DNA from: Marchantia polymorpha subsp. ruderalis
Lineage: Eukaryota; Streptophyta; Marchantiopsida; Marchantiales; Marchantiaceae
Direction: 5' to 3'
DNA length: 64,000 nucleotides
Assembly (NCBI GenBank): GCA_037833965.1
Contig: AP031355.1
Coordinates: 4,241,501 to 4,305,500 of the forward strand
Both the position numbers and the translations under genes were made by a program. Positions 15,226 through 26,999 of the stretch are shown here, one piece after another (the first letter of the stretch is position 1; the number at the start of each line of letters is the position of its first letter). The notes beneath the pieces are model-generated. The model made no database searches. It was given only the letters and a program-made list of their open reading frames with translations, and was not told the origin of the DNA.

Positions 15226-15960
15226 AGTTTCTCCCAGGTAGCAAAAAGTGGGAAGAAAATTTACACACGTTCCTTTTGTTGCCCTTGAACCGAGAACTCA
15301 AATTAGGCAGACAAGTAATCGTAACTCACTGAATTTACAAGTACTTAGGTCGAACAGTAGTTTTTTTCTTCGAATAGGTGGGATGTTAATGGCCGCCTTC
15401 TGGATTTAGGGAAGAAAGGTTATGGTTCACTAGGAAGGTTTGACGCAATGCAGAGATTTAATAACTGTAACGCTAGTTTCTCCGGGTTAATTGTGCTTAG
15501 AAACATGTGGCCTCGATTGCATGCATGCATACAAAGTAAAGCCGAAAGTTCACTACCGACACTGCCACTCAGGCCTGGGTGGCCACTCTGCGCTCCATCT
15601 GATCTCTAGTCTAGGGGCACTTAGAGCAATCTGGGGTTGTTGCACTGAGTTCTCCTATTAGTATAATGCAGCTTCCAGTAGTGCTAAGATCTCCTACTTT
15701 CCTTCACAAAGCCAACAAAATATCCAACTGCTTACCCAAGAACAATTGTTGGCAGATGATTCCAAACTCACAACTATCCATGCAAGTTGTGACGAAATGG
15801 ATCTGAACGCAGACGTTGTAAAGTGAGGAACTCAGCATCTTGTCATTGTAGTACTAGAACGAGTACTCACCCTAGATTGCGTAGCATATCAAATTTCACG
15901 TCCATGTGTTTCACCGCGTCAGAAGATGCTGGCGAATATGACTCCGCATGGCCCACTTCG

Positions 15961-17478
15961 GAGCTCAAAGTACAATAATTTAGAAGCTGACGTGTACTAG
16001 ATCCGAAAGTGAATGGAAGATAGGAAATTGAATCCAATGAAGCACGAGCATTTGTAAACTGTCCTCTCACATATTGTCAGCTCCTAGAAAGTTGACAAAT
16101 CATAGCGAGTGACAATTCCTGATCCTTCGAATTTTCGATCGCCAAATGTTTTGATTAAAAGAAGAGTATGGGAAGGCTGGATCTCCGGTATGGTGCACAA
16201 GTCTCTCTTTATTCTGTGATGTCAGCCCTGCTGTGATCACATCAGATACTTTCTATCCGAGATAACAATGTATGATTTATTATGCGTCACGCCATTAAGA
16301 GTACATGTGAGGAGCAGTGTTAAGAGTACATTCAAGCAGTTTTTTTCTCGATTTAACAATCAGTTGACAATTTCAAAAACTTTTTTTCTTTCCAAAGCCC
16401 AATTTTCTGATTTCATTTCCATAGCAGTCATGTTTTCATCTTCTCCGCTACTAGAAAGAGTCCGTGCTTTCTAGCATGCGACAAGCGAAGACAGTCTCAA
16501 GGTTGTGACTTGACAAACACGAATGGAACAAGAAATAAGTAGCGTTCATTTTCCTTCTTGTCCACTTGGATTATGTGTGAAGGATAGTGGCGTCAGAAAA
16601 AATCTCATAGATTCAATGGAGAAAGGAAGAGGAGATAAAAAGGGGATAACTGTACTGACAACAAGCCTGACACTCAGACAGCATTTCTTAGGCTGAGTCT
16701 CTTGAGGTCGCGTACGGAGCTCTATGTAAGGAAGTATCAAATTCAGATTCCTTGGCACACAACAGATTCACATATCTCACCACCAATTGTGTAGGCTTAA
16801 GGAAAAGGTAACGATAAGAACTCTCACGATTGCACATAGAGTTATTACTTCGAGCCATAGGATGGGGGAAAAATCGGAAGAGTTACTGGACATTATATAG
16901 CTCACGAGGCTAGCAGTTTCGAAGAGCAGCACGTGGACCCCAGCAATGAATTCACCTTCGCGTCAGCCGTCATCGCTGATGGTCACGCGTTCCGGCCCAT
17001 GCTTTTCACGTTTCTCGGATCTCAAGTAAATATTGGACTCAGAATTGGATTCAAGGATATAACTCTGCTTCTCTAACGGTACCACTTACATACTTTTTTC
17101 ACAGAAATAAGGTAGAGGGAGGTTTCCGAGACTCTTAGATTCACGCGTTCTAGTTCGCGAAAGTTGATGATAGACGAAGCTACGTGTGGCCCTTGAAACC
17201 TTGAAACCTCAAGTAGGTCTGGAAAACATTGTCTTTGATATTCTGTAAGGAAAGTCTCATCCATACTGCTAGTTCTGAGAGCAACCTGTCAGGCTCAGGC
17301 TCATAGCAATGCTTCCAATCAGAGATATTTCTCTCATCCATGAAACGAATCTAATTCTTTCTGGTTTCCGTCCTGAAAAGATAAATTCTTTTACGCAAGA
17401 CTTTTACTGAGGCATTTGGAGAACCACGAGAATCTCGTTCACAGTTCCTTTCATCCTTTTAACGAGGTGTGACAAGCC
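15961..17478. other. intergenic between divergent genes
   Basis: No coding signal is recognised. The stretch separates the minus-strand gene at 14115 from the plus-strand gene at 17619. Confidence 0.5.
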
Positions 17479-17486
17479 TTATAAAC
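17479..17486 (+). promoter_or_regulatory. TATA box for the gene at 17619-18107
   Basis: TTATAAAC, about 135 bases upstream of the chosen ATG, in a suitable position for an unspliced leader. Confidence 0.4.
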
Positions 17487-17618
17487 GATGCGGTTGAGCC
17501 TTGTCAGTCATCACGACTACATTCGACGACAGCTGCAGGTTGAGACATTCCGTTCTTGATCTTCACCTCCACCTTGCTACGGATACTCGGGCCTACGTTC
17601 TACTGGACGCTCGCCAGC

Positions 17619-18107
17619 ATGGCCGTGCCCACTCTGCCACACACCATTCCCGTCGACGACGGAGTCTTCCACATCGTCAACGTGAGGACCAATCGTGCAT
17701 TGGTAGACAGCATGAACAAAGCAGGGATTTCGACTGTGCAGTCGACTCCGTATCCATTTTCAAACGATCTCGGCCTGTGGGTCAAGCACTTTCGCCTCAC
17801 TAAGTCCGAGAATGGCAACGATTCCTGGGTCTTAACAGGAAATGGACGGCGCGTGAGTACTGCCGGCGGGTCGAACATACTCGTATCTTCGATTATGGAT
17901 GAACCAGGCTTAGAGTGGGACTTCATCGTTTCGAGCAAGTTTCCTGGTTCCTTTAGGATCCAGAATCGTCTCTCGAATGATTTGATCTATGATCCTGAAA
18001 TCATGGATGACCAGCCTCTTTTAGTCGAAGCTCGCTACGGAAAGGTAGAACCTTCGAACCATGAGGCGCATTGGTATTTGAAAGTTGCTGAACCTGGAAC
18101 ACAGTGA
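17619..18107 (+). CDS. small protein, same possible beta-trefoil family
   Basis: This encodes 162 residues starting MAVPTLPHTIPVDDG. The frame is open to an ATG at 17556, but the first 21 codons have no counterpart in the relatives, so I prefer the inner ATG. Shared motifs are VRTNRALVDSMN (22-33), SENGNDSWVLTGNGR (63-77), STAGG (80-84), DEPGLEWDFI (94-103), RIQNRLSNDLIYD (113-125), EARYGK (137-142) and AHWYL (150-154). It runs opposite to its relative at 14115-14591 and is closer to the gene at 34229, which shares LVDSMN and KSE.GNDSWV. There is no signal peptide. The function is unknown. Confidence 0.78.
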   Translation: MAVPTLPHTIPVDDGVFHIVNVRTNRALVDSMNKAGISTVQSTPYPFSNDLGLWVKHFRLTKSENGNDSWVLTGNGRRVSTAGGSNILVSSIMDEPGLEWDFIVSSKFPGSFRIQNRLSNDLIYDPEIMDDQPLLVEARYGKVEPSNHEAHWYLKVAEPGTQ

Positions 18108-19499
18108 CATCCTCAGTATCCTTGAGTTGTTATAGTTTGAAGAGATCGATCGAAAATTGTAAGGATTCGGGCCTGATCTTGAGAATATATCTGTATAAGA
18201 CCGTTCAATGATGAATTTGAAACTTCCTGGGATGGAGTTTTTTATTGAATTTAAGTTTATTGAGTGCAGTGATACTGCAGTCCCCAAAAACAAATGAATT
18301 GCGAATCCCAATGCGCTTAGGCTCGATTGCATTTTGTCGAACTCCTCATTGACGAGGAGCCACTCTTCGCGTGTTGATCAAACGGACTCACTCGCTCCAG
18401 TATTATCATGCATGACCGAAATTGTATCTGATACATTGTCTGATTACTAGAAACTAAGTTATATCGAAAGCGGGAGCAGAAAAATATCCTATGCTTTACT
18501 AAGTGACGCATTCCGTCACTTGATGAATCTCCAGTAACCGGCAACCTTCGAGCATAGTCCTAGCAGATTAACATTTGCGACTTTGGTGATGAATGTTGTT
18601 CTTAAAATGCAGGAGTGTACTTTCGTCGCACCCTGCCTCTATCATGTATTTAGACCTGTATCGTCCGGAAATAGAGTCCACCTTTTCCACCAGGAAATCT
18701 TGCACGGGTAACTTTGGAAACTGGAAATAAGGAATGGTACTTTCCATTCACGATCTGAAAGAAAACCAGACAGCAGAAGTAGCTCGATGTGATTGCGTGG
18801 GGTTTCAGTTAAGGCATCGCAGAGTGTTCATCGTCATATGTTTACAAAACAGGAACTTCCAAGCAACTCAAGCAATTGCCTACCACCTTTATGGAATCAA
18901 TCCTTTGATGCTATTCGTTTAGAATAAGGGTCCGAATGAAATTCTCAGCTATGGATTTCCTGTCTGTTCGCAGCATTCAATGACTACCTTGTAATTAGAA
19001 CCAAGATATAAAGCCAGTCGCTCACTTAGTCGACTCAATTGGAGGCTTCATATATTGCATGACCTCGTTTTGTTCACTTAGAAGAACAGACTCACATTTG
19101 AGTAGTTTCTGGGGCTGGTAGACCATTTCAGCTGTCCACCTGGATGGCACTCACCGTCGAATTGTGTTTGCATTTACCATGAAACACTGAAAGACCAAAA
19201 TCACACTCTATCGCTCTATGTTTTCACCGCAATGCAAGGCTTGTGCATTGTAAATACGAACTAGCCGGGACGGGGCATCCCTTCAAAAGATAGACATAAT
19301 GCCTGGGGACCTCGCCCGTATCTAGTACTCGATCCACGAGATGTCGAAACGTCGTGATGTTAAAGATTACAGACTTCGTATCTTTTGGGGCTCTATACGT
19401 CATAATGATACTGACGTAGTTCACTGTTAGAAACATTTTATGATCCCCTCGTATAGCTTGACGCCTGGTCAGTTTGGGATGACATTTGTCAAGTATCGT

Positions 19500-19663
19500 A
19501 CAAAGCGAGCAGTCCGCGGCGTACGACACCGTTTTCGCTGCCGAGCTGTCTATTCCAATGCCTAGCCTCTATAAGTGATCTAGTTGCGGCTGAACTTGTC
19601 ATGTCAACATAGGTCTTGGAACTGGGCAGTATAGGAATACTAAACTCCCTGACCAGTTGAAGG
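19500..19663. repeat. 164-bp direct repeat, copy 1
   Basis: Essentially identical to 20543-20706, 1043 bases downstream in the same orientation. It starts CAAAGCGAGCAGTCCGCGG. This level of identity is far higher than the surrounding block duplication and must be a separate, recent event. Confidence 0.9.
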
Positions 19664-20143
19664 GAGCTATGGCTCAGAGAAATTTTTCGACTCTGTCTCA
19701 AGTCTCCTGTCTTTTCGCTCTATTCTACAGAATGTGGACCATCGGATGTGACATATTCAGCACCAGGAAAGCTTTGAACATTGTTTAATACCCAGACATT
19801 TTATGGCACACTTCTTCGACTGACAAATACTGGATTACAATACACAACGAGTTCTGGAGGCAAAATTCGTGCAGGTCTTTCTGACAGAATTGATAAATAT
19901 TCAGAATGGTCAAGATTTTCAAAAATAGCTTCAGATGATTACACAGTCAGTCATTTAGCAATATAATGCACAAGCCGAAGCGCAAACCTCAATGCTTTCC
20001 GGTCATAAACCCAAAACCGCTTTATTTGTACTCTCGCCACATTACATAGGACGAGCTGCAGTCTGATTTTTGAACTCTGCAAATGGTCTTGGTCAATTCG
20101 ATCACTCTTATGAGTGCTGATAGAGATGATCGGACGAAACGTT

Positions 20144-20410
20144 TTACTCTGAACGATGATCACCTTTTGTGACATACCAATGTGCCAATATCAGATTCTT
20201 CGCGCTTGCCATAGCTTGCATCAAGCAGAAAAGGATTCGCATCCTGGACTTTAGTATCATAACTCAGATGAGCGGGGAGGCATTTGTTTTCGCCTTATCT
20301 CTGGGCATACGGTTCAGGTTGTCGACCAAAACGCGATTGGTTTGCATATGGACAACGTGCAACTTGTCGCCTTCGAATTGAATGACTGCCGGAGTGGCAG
20401 CCCTTTCATT
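20144..20410 (-). pseudogene. internally deleted copy of the small-protein gene
   Basis: The N-terminal part (MQTNRVLVDNLNRMPRDKAK) and C-terminal part (VQDANPFLLDASYGKREESD) match the gene at 14115-14591. The central region with the SW..GN, TAG and EWD motifs is missing, and the frame breaks at the junction. The AATAAAGCGG signal downstream (20021-20026) and the leader-intron acceptor upstream are retained. Confidence 0.75.
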
Positions 20411-20542
20411 GAATGTGTAAACCTGGCCTGCAACCATCCAAGTTGATCGATGGGTCAATACCGTCTCAATCGATCAATCTCGACTTTTCCATTACCGGTT
20501 TTGTATGAGACCGACGACTCCAGCAGATTTCTCCTTAAAGCA

Positions 20543-20706
20543 ACAAAGCGAGCAGTCCGCGGCGTACGACACCGTTTTCGCTGCCGAGCTGTCTATTCCA
20601 ATGCCTAGCCTCTATAAGTGATCTAGTTGCGGCTGAACTTGTCATGTCAACATAGGTCTTGGAACTGGGCAGTATAGGAATACTAAACTCCCTGACCAGT
20701 TGAAGG
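20543..20706. repeat. 164-bp direct repeat, copy 2
   Basis: Second copy of 19500-19663. It sits upstream of the dead gene, where the first block has unrelated sequence, so it was inserted or transposed locally. Confidence 0.9.
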
Positions 20707-20735
20707 AGAACTGCTGAAACGTTTTAAACAAGTTT

Positions 20736-20769
20736 CACGATGCCAGAAACACTTGTTTCTGGCATCGTG
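20736..20769. repeat. short perfect hairpin, 15-bp arms
   Basis: CACGATGCCAGAAAC and its exact reverse complement, separated by ACTT. It begins about 30 bases after the second copy of the 164-bp repeat. Confidence 0.9.
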
Positions 20770-21594
20770 CAGTGAAGTCCAACATCAAGCACAGAGAGAT
20801 TCTTTGTGCTTCATAAGGGCAAACTGCTTCAAGTGTGCGAAAGTTCCACTTAATTTGTTGTAGAGCATCTGGCACGAGAACGCTGGAGATCCATACGAGC
20901 AAGCCACTCTCTTAACACATCGAGGACAGAACCCGAAGAAGATCAAAACCTGAGCTGAATAAATATGGAAGACGGGGTAGATTTAACGCAATGCAGAGAT
21001 TTCATCACTGCAAGAGCTAAGTTTTCCCCGTTGATTATGCTCTGAAGCGTTCGGGTTCTGTTGCATGCATATAAATTTCAGCCGACAGCTTCACTAACGA
21101 TTCCTGCTTCTGAGGTCTGGGGTGACCACTTTTCGCCCCGTCTGATTTCTTGTCTACAGGTACTTGGGACGTTCTGGGTGTTTTGCACTGAGTTATTATA
21201 TGTTGCATAATTACTTCCATCACTGCCGTCCACAAAGCACAGCACTTTCCCACTCCATCTTATCCCAGACGAATTTGTGGTGAAGTATTTCAAATTCAGA
21301 ATTTCTACTGCAAGTAGTTAGGGAGTGGATCAGAAAGCAGAAATTGAAATCACAGTATCTCGCGATTTATTCATTATTGTAATACATCTAGTGCACCCTA
21401 GGATTCCTAGCATATTAAATTTCACTCACATGCATTTCACGGCGTTCGAAGGTACTGGCGAATATGACTCCGCGCGGCCGACTTTCAACTGGTGCACGTA
21501 CATCACCGCGTCGTGCTATCACTGCACGAAGGTGATAGCAGGTGATGGCAGGTCGCGGAGTTAGCTCCCTATACATCTGATGCCGCCCTACAGC

Positions 21595-21899
21595 ACGAGG
21601 TATTTTACTTGGAAAAGTCCCAGAGTGATCAGACTCCTGGATTCCTTGGAGGAAATAAACGGCACTTCAGTATTGACGAGAATTCTGGAACTGATCCAGG
21701 CTATGAGTGTTACCTCGTTGACTCGAGCTGATTCGATTCTTCTGTTTCTTTTAGTATCATCAGTAATCACACGAATGAGCTGCTGCAGTCACCTGATGCA
21801 ACAGAAGGCCAGCTCATTTCTTCAAGCATCTCCATCTTACCTCGGGATGCAGATGAGGAGCAAAGGTATTTTGTGCCTGCCTAACCTGGAACCCGGTGA
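21595..21899 (+). pseudogene. decayed copy of the plus-strand small-protein gene
   Basis: Frames here match the gene at 17619-18107 in order: DSWIPWRK (for DSWVLTGNGR), TDPGYECYLVDSS (for DEPGLEWDFIVSS), SFSIISNHTNELL (for SFRIQNRLSNDLI) and a final PGTR (for PGTQ), with stops and frame shifts. The 3' flank with CTGATCTTGAGAGAA also matches 18170-18185. Confidence 0.65.
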
Positions 21900-23224
21900 T
21901 CTCCTCCATGTCCTTGAACTGTTCTGATTTGGAGAAATCTATCGACTAGTGTAACGCTTCTGGCCTGATCTTGAGAGAACTTATGAGAGAAGATCTTGAG
22001 AGAAGCATTCAATGGTCTTTAAGGGGAGAATTCTATCACGTGAGTTCAATTATGTGACCGCATTTTGATTTTAGGTAATGACAAAATCTTTAAATTAGAC
22101 GTTAGATGAGTGGTTAGAAAGAGTAAAAAGTATTCAAAGCTCCATAGTTTAGAAGTAAGATCCTTAAGTGTTCTTAGTGTAGCAAGAAGTTAATTGTTTG
22201 AATTAGGGTGGTATCTAATGTGAAATTCTTGGGTGAAATATTTTTTTGATACTCGGAACCAGAAGAAATCTACACCACGAGAATTTAGGGTCGTTACAGT
22301 GAGTTAGACTTCTTTGGCTTGGTATTCTTCAAAGTATATTCGAAATACAAAACGGGATTGGTAGCGGAGGAGTTATTGTTGGTGCTAGTGGGAGTGAGGA
22401 TCTAGTGCAAAAGGCGCTCAGTTTGATGAGATGAATAAGGAGTAGTCGCCATGCTTCCGAGATTTGTCTGCTTCACTCGAGTTCCGAGATTCCATTCATC
22501 CTTTTGGAGTGGGCCTTAAGTCTCCCGCTCTACGCTAGAGGCGCGCTAGCAGCGATTTTGGAGCAATAATCACACAAGTTAACTCTACACTCATTCACAA
22601 GCAACTTCCGCTACTATGATAAGATTGATCTCCTTGTGAATATGATCGGGAAGATGACGACTTTTTTGAACTAGTATTCTTGTGAGGTGGCTATTTTTTA
22701 GATAGGAATCATAGTAGTAGGCTTGTTTAGTTTTTTCAATAGATAGCTTTTTTCTCCATAGTGAAAAATCCCACGATTATGTAGATGTTCTGATGTTATG
22801 CTCAAGGCATAAGTCAAGAGAGTCGCCAGCTGAGTTGTAAGTCGTTGAGAGCTCAAGCTGTAATTTTTTAGTAGTCTTTTGTGTGGACGGTTTTCTTTTG
22901 CACATAGGTTGTGTGACAATAGTTTTGAGAAAGCATTTCGAAGGATGGAAGGCCAATAGGAGATTACTTGTATTGGAGTATTGGAAACTTTCCCATGTAT
23001 GCCTATTTGAGAGCTGTTCAGACTCTACTCCTTTTGGGAGGGACACGAGGTAGGGATTGGTGCTGCTGAAGGAGGCGTAGACTCTCACAACGTACTTGCT
23101 CTTGTTGATCTGAAGCTGGACGAGATCGCGAGGGAACACAAAGATGTCATTTTTGTACCGAGTTTGGGTGAACATAACTGTTACAGGCGGTGCCTGATGG
23201 TGCAAAGTCCCTGATCTCCTCCGG

Positions 23225-23262
23225 ACTCGTGGCCCTTCAACATGGGTTGAAGGGCCACGAGT
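23225..23262. repeat. perfect hairpin, 17-bp arms
   Basis: ACTCGTGGCCCTTCAAC and its exact reverse complement, with a 4-base loop (ATGG), followed by GTTCTTTTTC. Confidence 0.9.
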
Positions 23263-23729
23263 TCTTTTTCCTTGGCCTTTCGGAGTGCCTTGGGCTTTTA
23301 GTATACTAAATAGTTTGGTGTTTGAGAGTTCAGAGGGAAGTGGCTTCGGGAGATTGCGTGCTCAGAGCCGAGAGGTAGTGTCCCTTCTTTTTCTCATTGC
23401 TGATGAGACGTAAGTTTGTGATTCTTTCCTTGTGTGATGGAATGTAATTTCTTAGGAGCCAGCTTCCATTGAGTACTCCTGAGCAATCTTGTACTTTCCT
23501 TGCAATGTAGCTGTGAGACGTAGGCTAGAAGATTGGGAGTGATATTTGGTATTTGAAATGGTTAACTCTAGATGGGAGGTAGCACACCTTGGTGACAGCA
23601 AGGTGTTACTCTATCGGGAGAGGAGTAAAGCTAGAAATAGAACATGCAATTTTTAAGTAGACTTGCCCTTCTGATAACGGAATTAAAATATATCAAATGT
23701 AAGTCCAAGTATAACATGTGTTTTTAGTA

Positions 23730-23762
23730 TTTTCTATACTCATGATTCATGAGTATAGAAAA
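23730..23762. repeat. perfect hairpin, 16-bp arms
   Basis: TTTTCTATACTCATGA and its exact reverse complement with a single-base loop. Confidence 0.9.
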
Positions 23763-24597
23763 GAAGAATTCTTCCAGTGAATCCGGCTATAATGACAAGG
23801 TAATGGCCATCAGATAAGAGTGTTATTGGTGTGATACCTTAAGAAGTCCTGACAATTCTCAAAATTTCTTATCAACAAAGTGTTTGAACTATAATGTTCG
23901 TACTATTGCTGCCATATTACTTCTAGTTGTTTATCTTGCTATATGTATATGCATGTGTAGAATCACGTTTGTTAGTAACAAGCACTTTTTAATGTCAAGC
24001 AGTGGATCATAGAATACACACCGAAAGGCTTGTGATTAGCAGAATGAGATTTTCATAGCAAGAGGTTTGATAACCTCCAACAAGAAATCTTCAAAAATGA
24101 TTGATGATAAGATGTTCTATTGTTATGCAACACGTCTTTTGGCAATTGCGTTACAAGTGGATGACGTGGTTGAAGATGTTCTAACAACTATTATGATGGC
24201 AAAGCTTATGTATTCTTTGAGAATCCGCATTCTTGCTGAAACTGAGAATGTTAATCTAGAAACCGGAGAAGCTGTAGAATATAAATTTTTTAAAAGAGGG
24301 TAGAAAAAGGTAAAAAGTATATGATCTAGCAAAAATGCATATGAATTCATCGTGTATGGAAGAAAATCGGAGCTCTAAGAGAGTTGGAATCAAGAAGGTT
24401 GGAACGGAACAATCAAAAATTTATAGTAATAGTGAACGTGGAGCTAACTTAAAAAGATGAAGGACGAGTCGCACCAAAGAAAGATGAAGGTATCATTGTA
24501 AGATCATTGTTGAAGCTTCCGATCAAGTTGGCAAACTTATGATGCCGACAAATGTGTAAAGATAGATGAAGATAAGAGGCGATGCAAATACAAAGAG

Positions 24598-25500
24598 TGT
24601 AACACTAGGATTTAGAAAGAAGCTTACTTAAAGATGGAAACATAAACTCTGAAGATAAGAGATATCCACAGTGATTCTACTTTTCTTTATATGACTCTTA
24701 CCAACAAGTATAAGGGAATAAGATCTCATCCCCATCATCCAATCCACTCTTGGTGGATAGCTGATATGGTAGATATACCTAATGAGCACACAGATTGTTG
24801 ACGTATCGCTCCCAACTAACACATCAGCTAGCACATTCAATCCATACCTAACAAGCACGTAGATAACTGACGTATCACTTCCAAATAACATAGCAACTAG
24901 CACACAAAATCCGCACCTAACAAGCACACAAATTGATGACATGTCGTTTCCAATTAACACACTAACTAGTTGTAACACAAGGGTTTAGAGAGAAGTTCAC
25001 ACGAAGATAGAAACGTAAACTCTGAAGATGAAAGATACCAACAATGGTTCTCCTTTCCCTTATATAGCTCTCACCAACAAGTACAAGGAGATAAGATTTT
25101 ATCCCCACCATCCATCCCGCTCCTAGTGGATGGATGACGTGGTGAATAATCCTAACAGGCACACGGATCGTTGATGTGGCGCTCTCAACTAACACACTAA
25201 CTAACACACTTAATCTTTACCTAACAAGCACACGGATCGCTGACATGGCGCTCCCAACTAACACACATACTCTCTACCTACCAAGCGCGCGGATCGTTGA
25301 TGTGGCAGCTACAACTAGTGTACTCTAAAGTATCTATTATCAATATTTAGAGTAACCTCTACTCTAGTTCTAACTAACTAAAGATGGTTACACTAGCACA
25401 CAGATGGCTGACATGGTATTGTAAATATTCCACTATCATTTACTTTATTCAATCTTGAGTAATCTCTATTTTATTTCAAATTAACTAAAGATGATTACAA
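24598..25500. repeat. LTR-like tandem repeat region
   Basis: Two diverged copies of a block of about 370 bp begin TGTAACAC.AG..TTTAGA (about 24598 and 24970). Each has a TATA-like CTTATATAGCTCT or CTTTATATGACTCT. Inside are repeats of about 65-75 bp (AACAAGCACACGGATCG-type), each with a TCCAACTAACACA-type tail, and a further pair at 25330-25500. This looks like rearranged retrotransposon LTR or promoter sequence. Confidence 0.5.
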
Positions 25501-26677
25501 AGGGTATTTAAAAGAGGAACAATTAGGGTATAATGGTTTAGATACACTTGTTCATTGAAAGAGGAAAATGAAAATGGCACAAACTTTGAAACCAAGGAGT
25601 AACATTCTTTATTTAGAATGCGGCAGAGGGAGAAGGAAGGTAAGATGTGGTAATGAAGATGTTGAAACATCATCAACAAGTGGTGTTCAAGGTAAAAAAC
25701 TCCTTCATCAAAGATTGTTAATGTATAATGATTACAACAAGCGTGAAAGTACTTCAAAGCGTGGAAAAAGGGCACAATTAGATAAAGAAGAAGGTATAAA
25801 GGAAGTTATATCATTGTAGTAAGCCGAGAAAGAGAATGTGTGGGAAGGATAATAACAACAGTTACAAGGATGGCGAAGTCATAAGCAAGGGCTGCATTTG
25901 CATCAATAGAAGCAATCAAAACTTGTTTGCCGCAGCAATTGAACTTGTCAAGCTAGCAGCAACATACACACTTGCAATTGCACCTGAAGATGATGTTAAC
26001 ATTGAAGAAGATGCATAATCTGCAATCACAAACATTGTGAAAGCTGGTGAAGCCATTAATGTGAATACATGTAGAAAAGTTGCTGCAGCAACAAATCCTA
26101 ACCACAAAATAAAGATTGTTATAGAAAGTGACAAATGATGAGAAATGATCATAAATGAGAACTAGGAGAGAAAAGAATGTTTGATGTAGAAGTGAAATAC
26201 TTGGCAACTTTAAGTGAATTCTATTGCATACAATGTCTTGAGAAGATGAAGAAGTAGCAAAAAGTATTGAGACATATTTTTTCATAAAAAGGAAGTGGAT
26301 CAATAGCTCAATGAAGAACTAGAAACTCAACTAGGAGTTCATGCAAGAAGTTTGATGTTTTGATGAGGAAGAGAAGTTGAGTTGTGTTTAGCATTGTTGT
26401 TGTAGGAGACAAGAAGCAGAAGTTGTTGGCAGTTGGTTTGTTGTTGTGTTGAGGTGTGATTCAATTAGAGATTATATTATCACAAAAGTGGGCCATGATG
26501 AAAGACTTTGAGACTGAAAGAATCCAGATTGTAGTGATCTTTTGGATCTTTGGGTTCAAAAAGGAATGTTCAGTCGATGAAATCGTACATGGAAAAGTTT
26601 ACGAGTACAAGTATATGGATCAAAATGTCACATTCAAGAATTTGCACTCCTAATATGATAAAAGAATTTGCTAAAAT

Positions 26678-26785
26678 GTAATCATTCATCGTGATCTCAA
26701 ACCAGACAATGTGAATCTAACAAATATCAAAAGGTTTTGAAACTTGTTTATTTTGGACTACCACAAAAAGGTCATAAGGAGAGAT
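26678..26785 (+). pseudogene. protein kinase catalytic-loop remnant
   Basis: The plus strand reads VIIHRDLKPDNVNLTN, the kinase subdomain VIb catalytic loop. After a one-base shift it reads LKLVYFGLPQKG, a subdomain VII DFG segment whose Asp has become Tyr. Stops follow at once and no other kinase subdomain is clear. The upstream frame at 26456-26653 may be its decayed N-terminal part, but I cannot show that. Confidence 0.6.
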
Positions 26786-26999
26786 GATAACACTAGAGAC
26801 ATGTGGAATAAGTCCAAGTTTATTGGCTTCGTGATCTTGAGAATGAGAGAGAGTTAAGCAAGAACTCTAAAATCCTTACCCTAATTCTGCTTCCACAAGG
26901 TTGAGTACTTGGTCGTCGCAAAAAAGAATATGATTGCTGACGAAACAACAAAATTGTTGAATAGACATTGTTGAAAAAAACTTTCACAGGATTGCAAAG

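Larger units (their letters stand above)
12815..15960. repeat. segmental duplication unit 1 (small-protein block)
   Basis: This block aligns in the same orientation with about 18950-21480. Matches include CCAGTCGCTCAC at about 12880 and 19015, the 3' end of the minus-strand gene with its AATAAAGCGG signal, and 15440-15600 versus 20980-21130. It includes the gene at 14115-14591. Confidence 0.7.
18950..21480. repeat. segmental duplication unit 2 (small-protein block)
   Basis: This is a diverged copy of 12815-15960. Its gene is internally deleted (see 20144-20410). The plus-strand partner survives as a remnant at 21595-21899. Confidence 0.65.
22000..24600. other. no recognised gene; possible old retroelement sequence
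   Basis: No gene I can support. The longest frame, 142 codons on the minus strand at 22777-23205, is not recognised. Two sharp hairpins are present at 23225-23262 and 23730-23762. Confidence 0.4.

Noticed and set aside
22777..23205. 142-codon minus-strand frame
   Set aside because: Possible gene, but there is no recognisable motif, no promoter or splice evidence and no relative in the window; not supportable.
24598..25500. Possible CRISPR-like array
   Set aside because: Units of 65-75 bp are diverged throughout with no constant repeat and unique spacer pattern; this is plant nuclear DNA.
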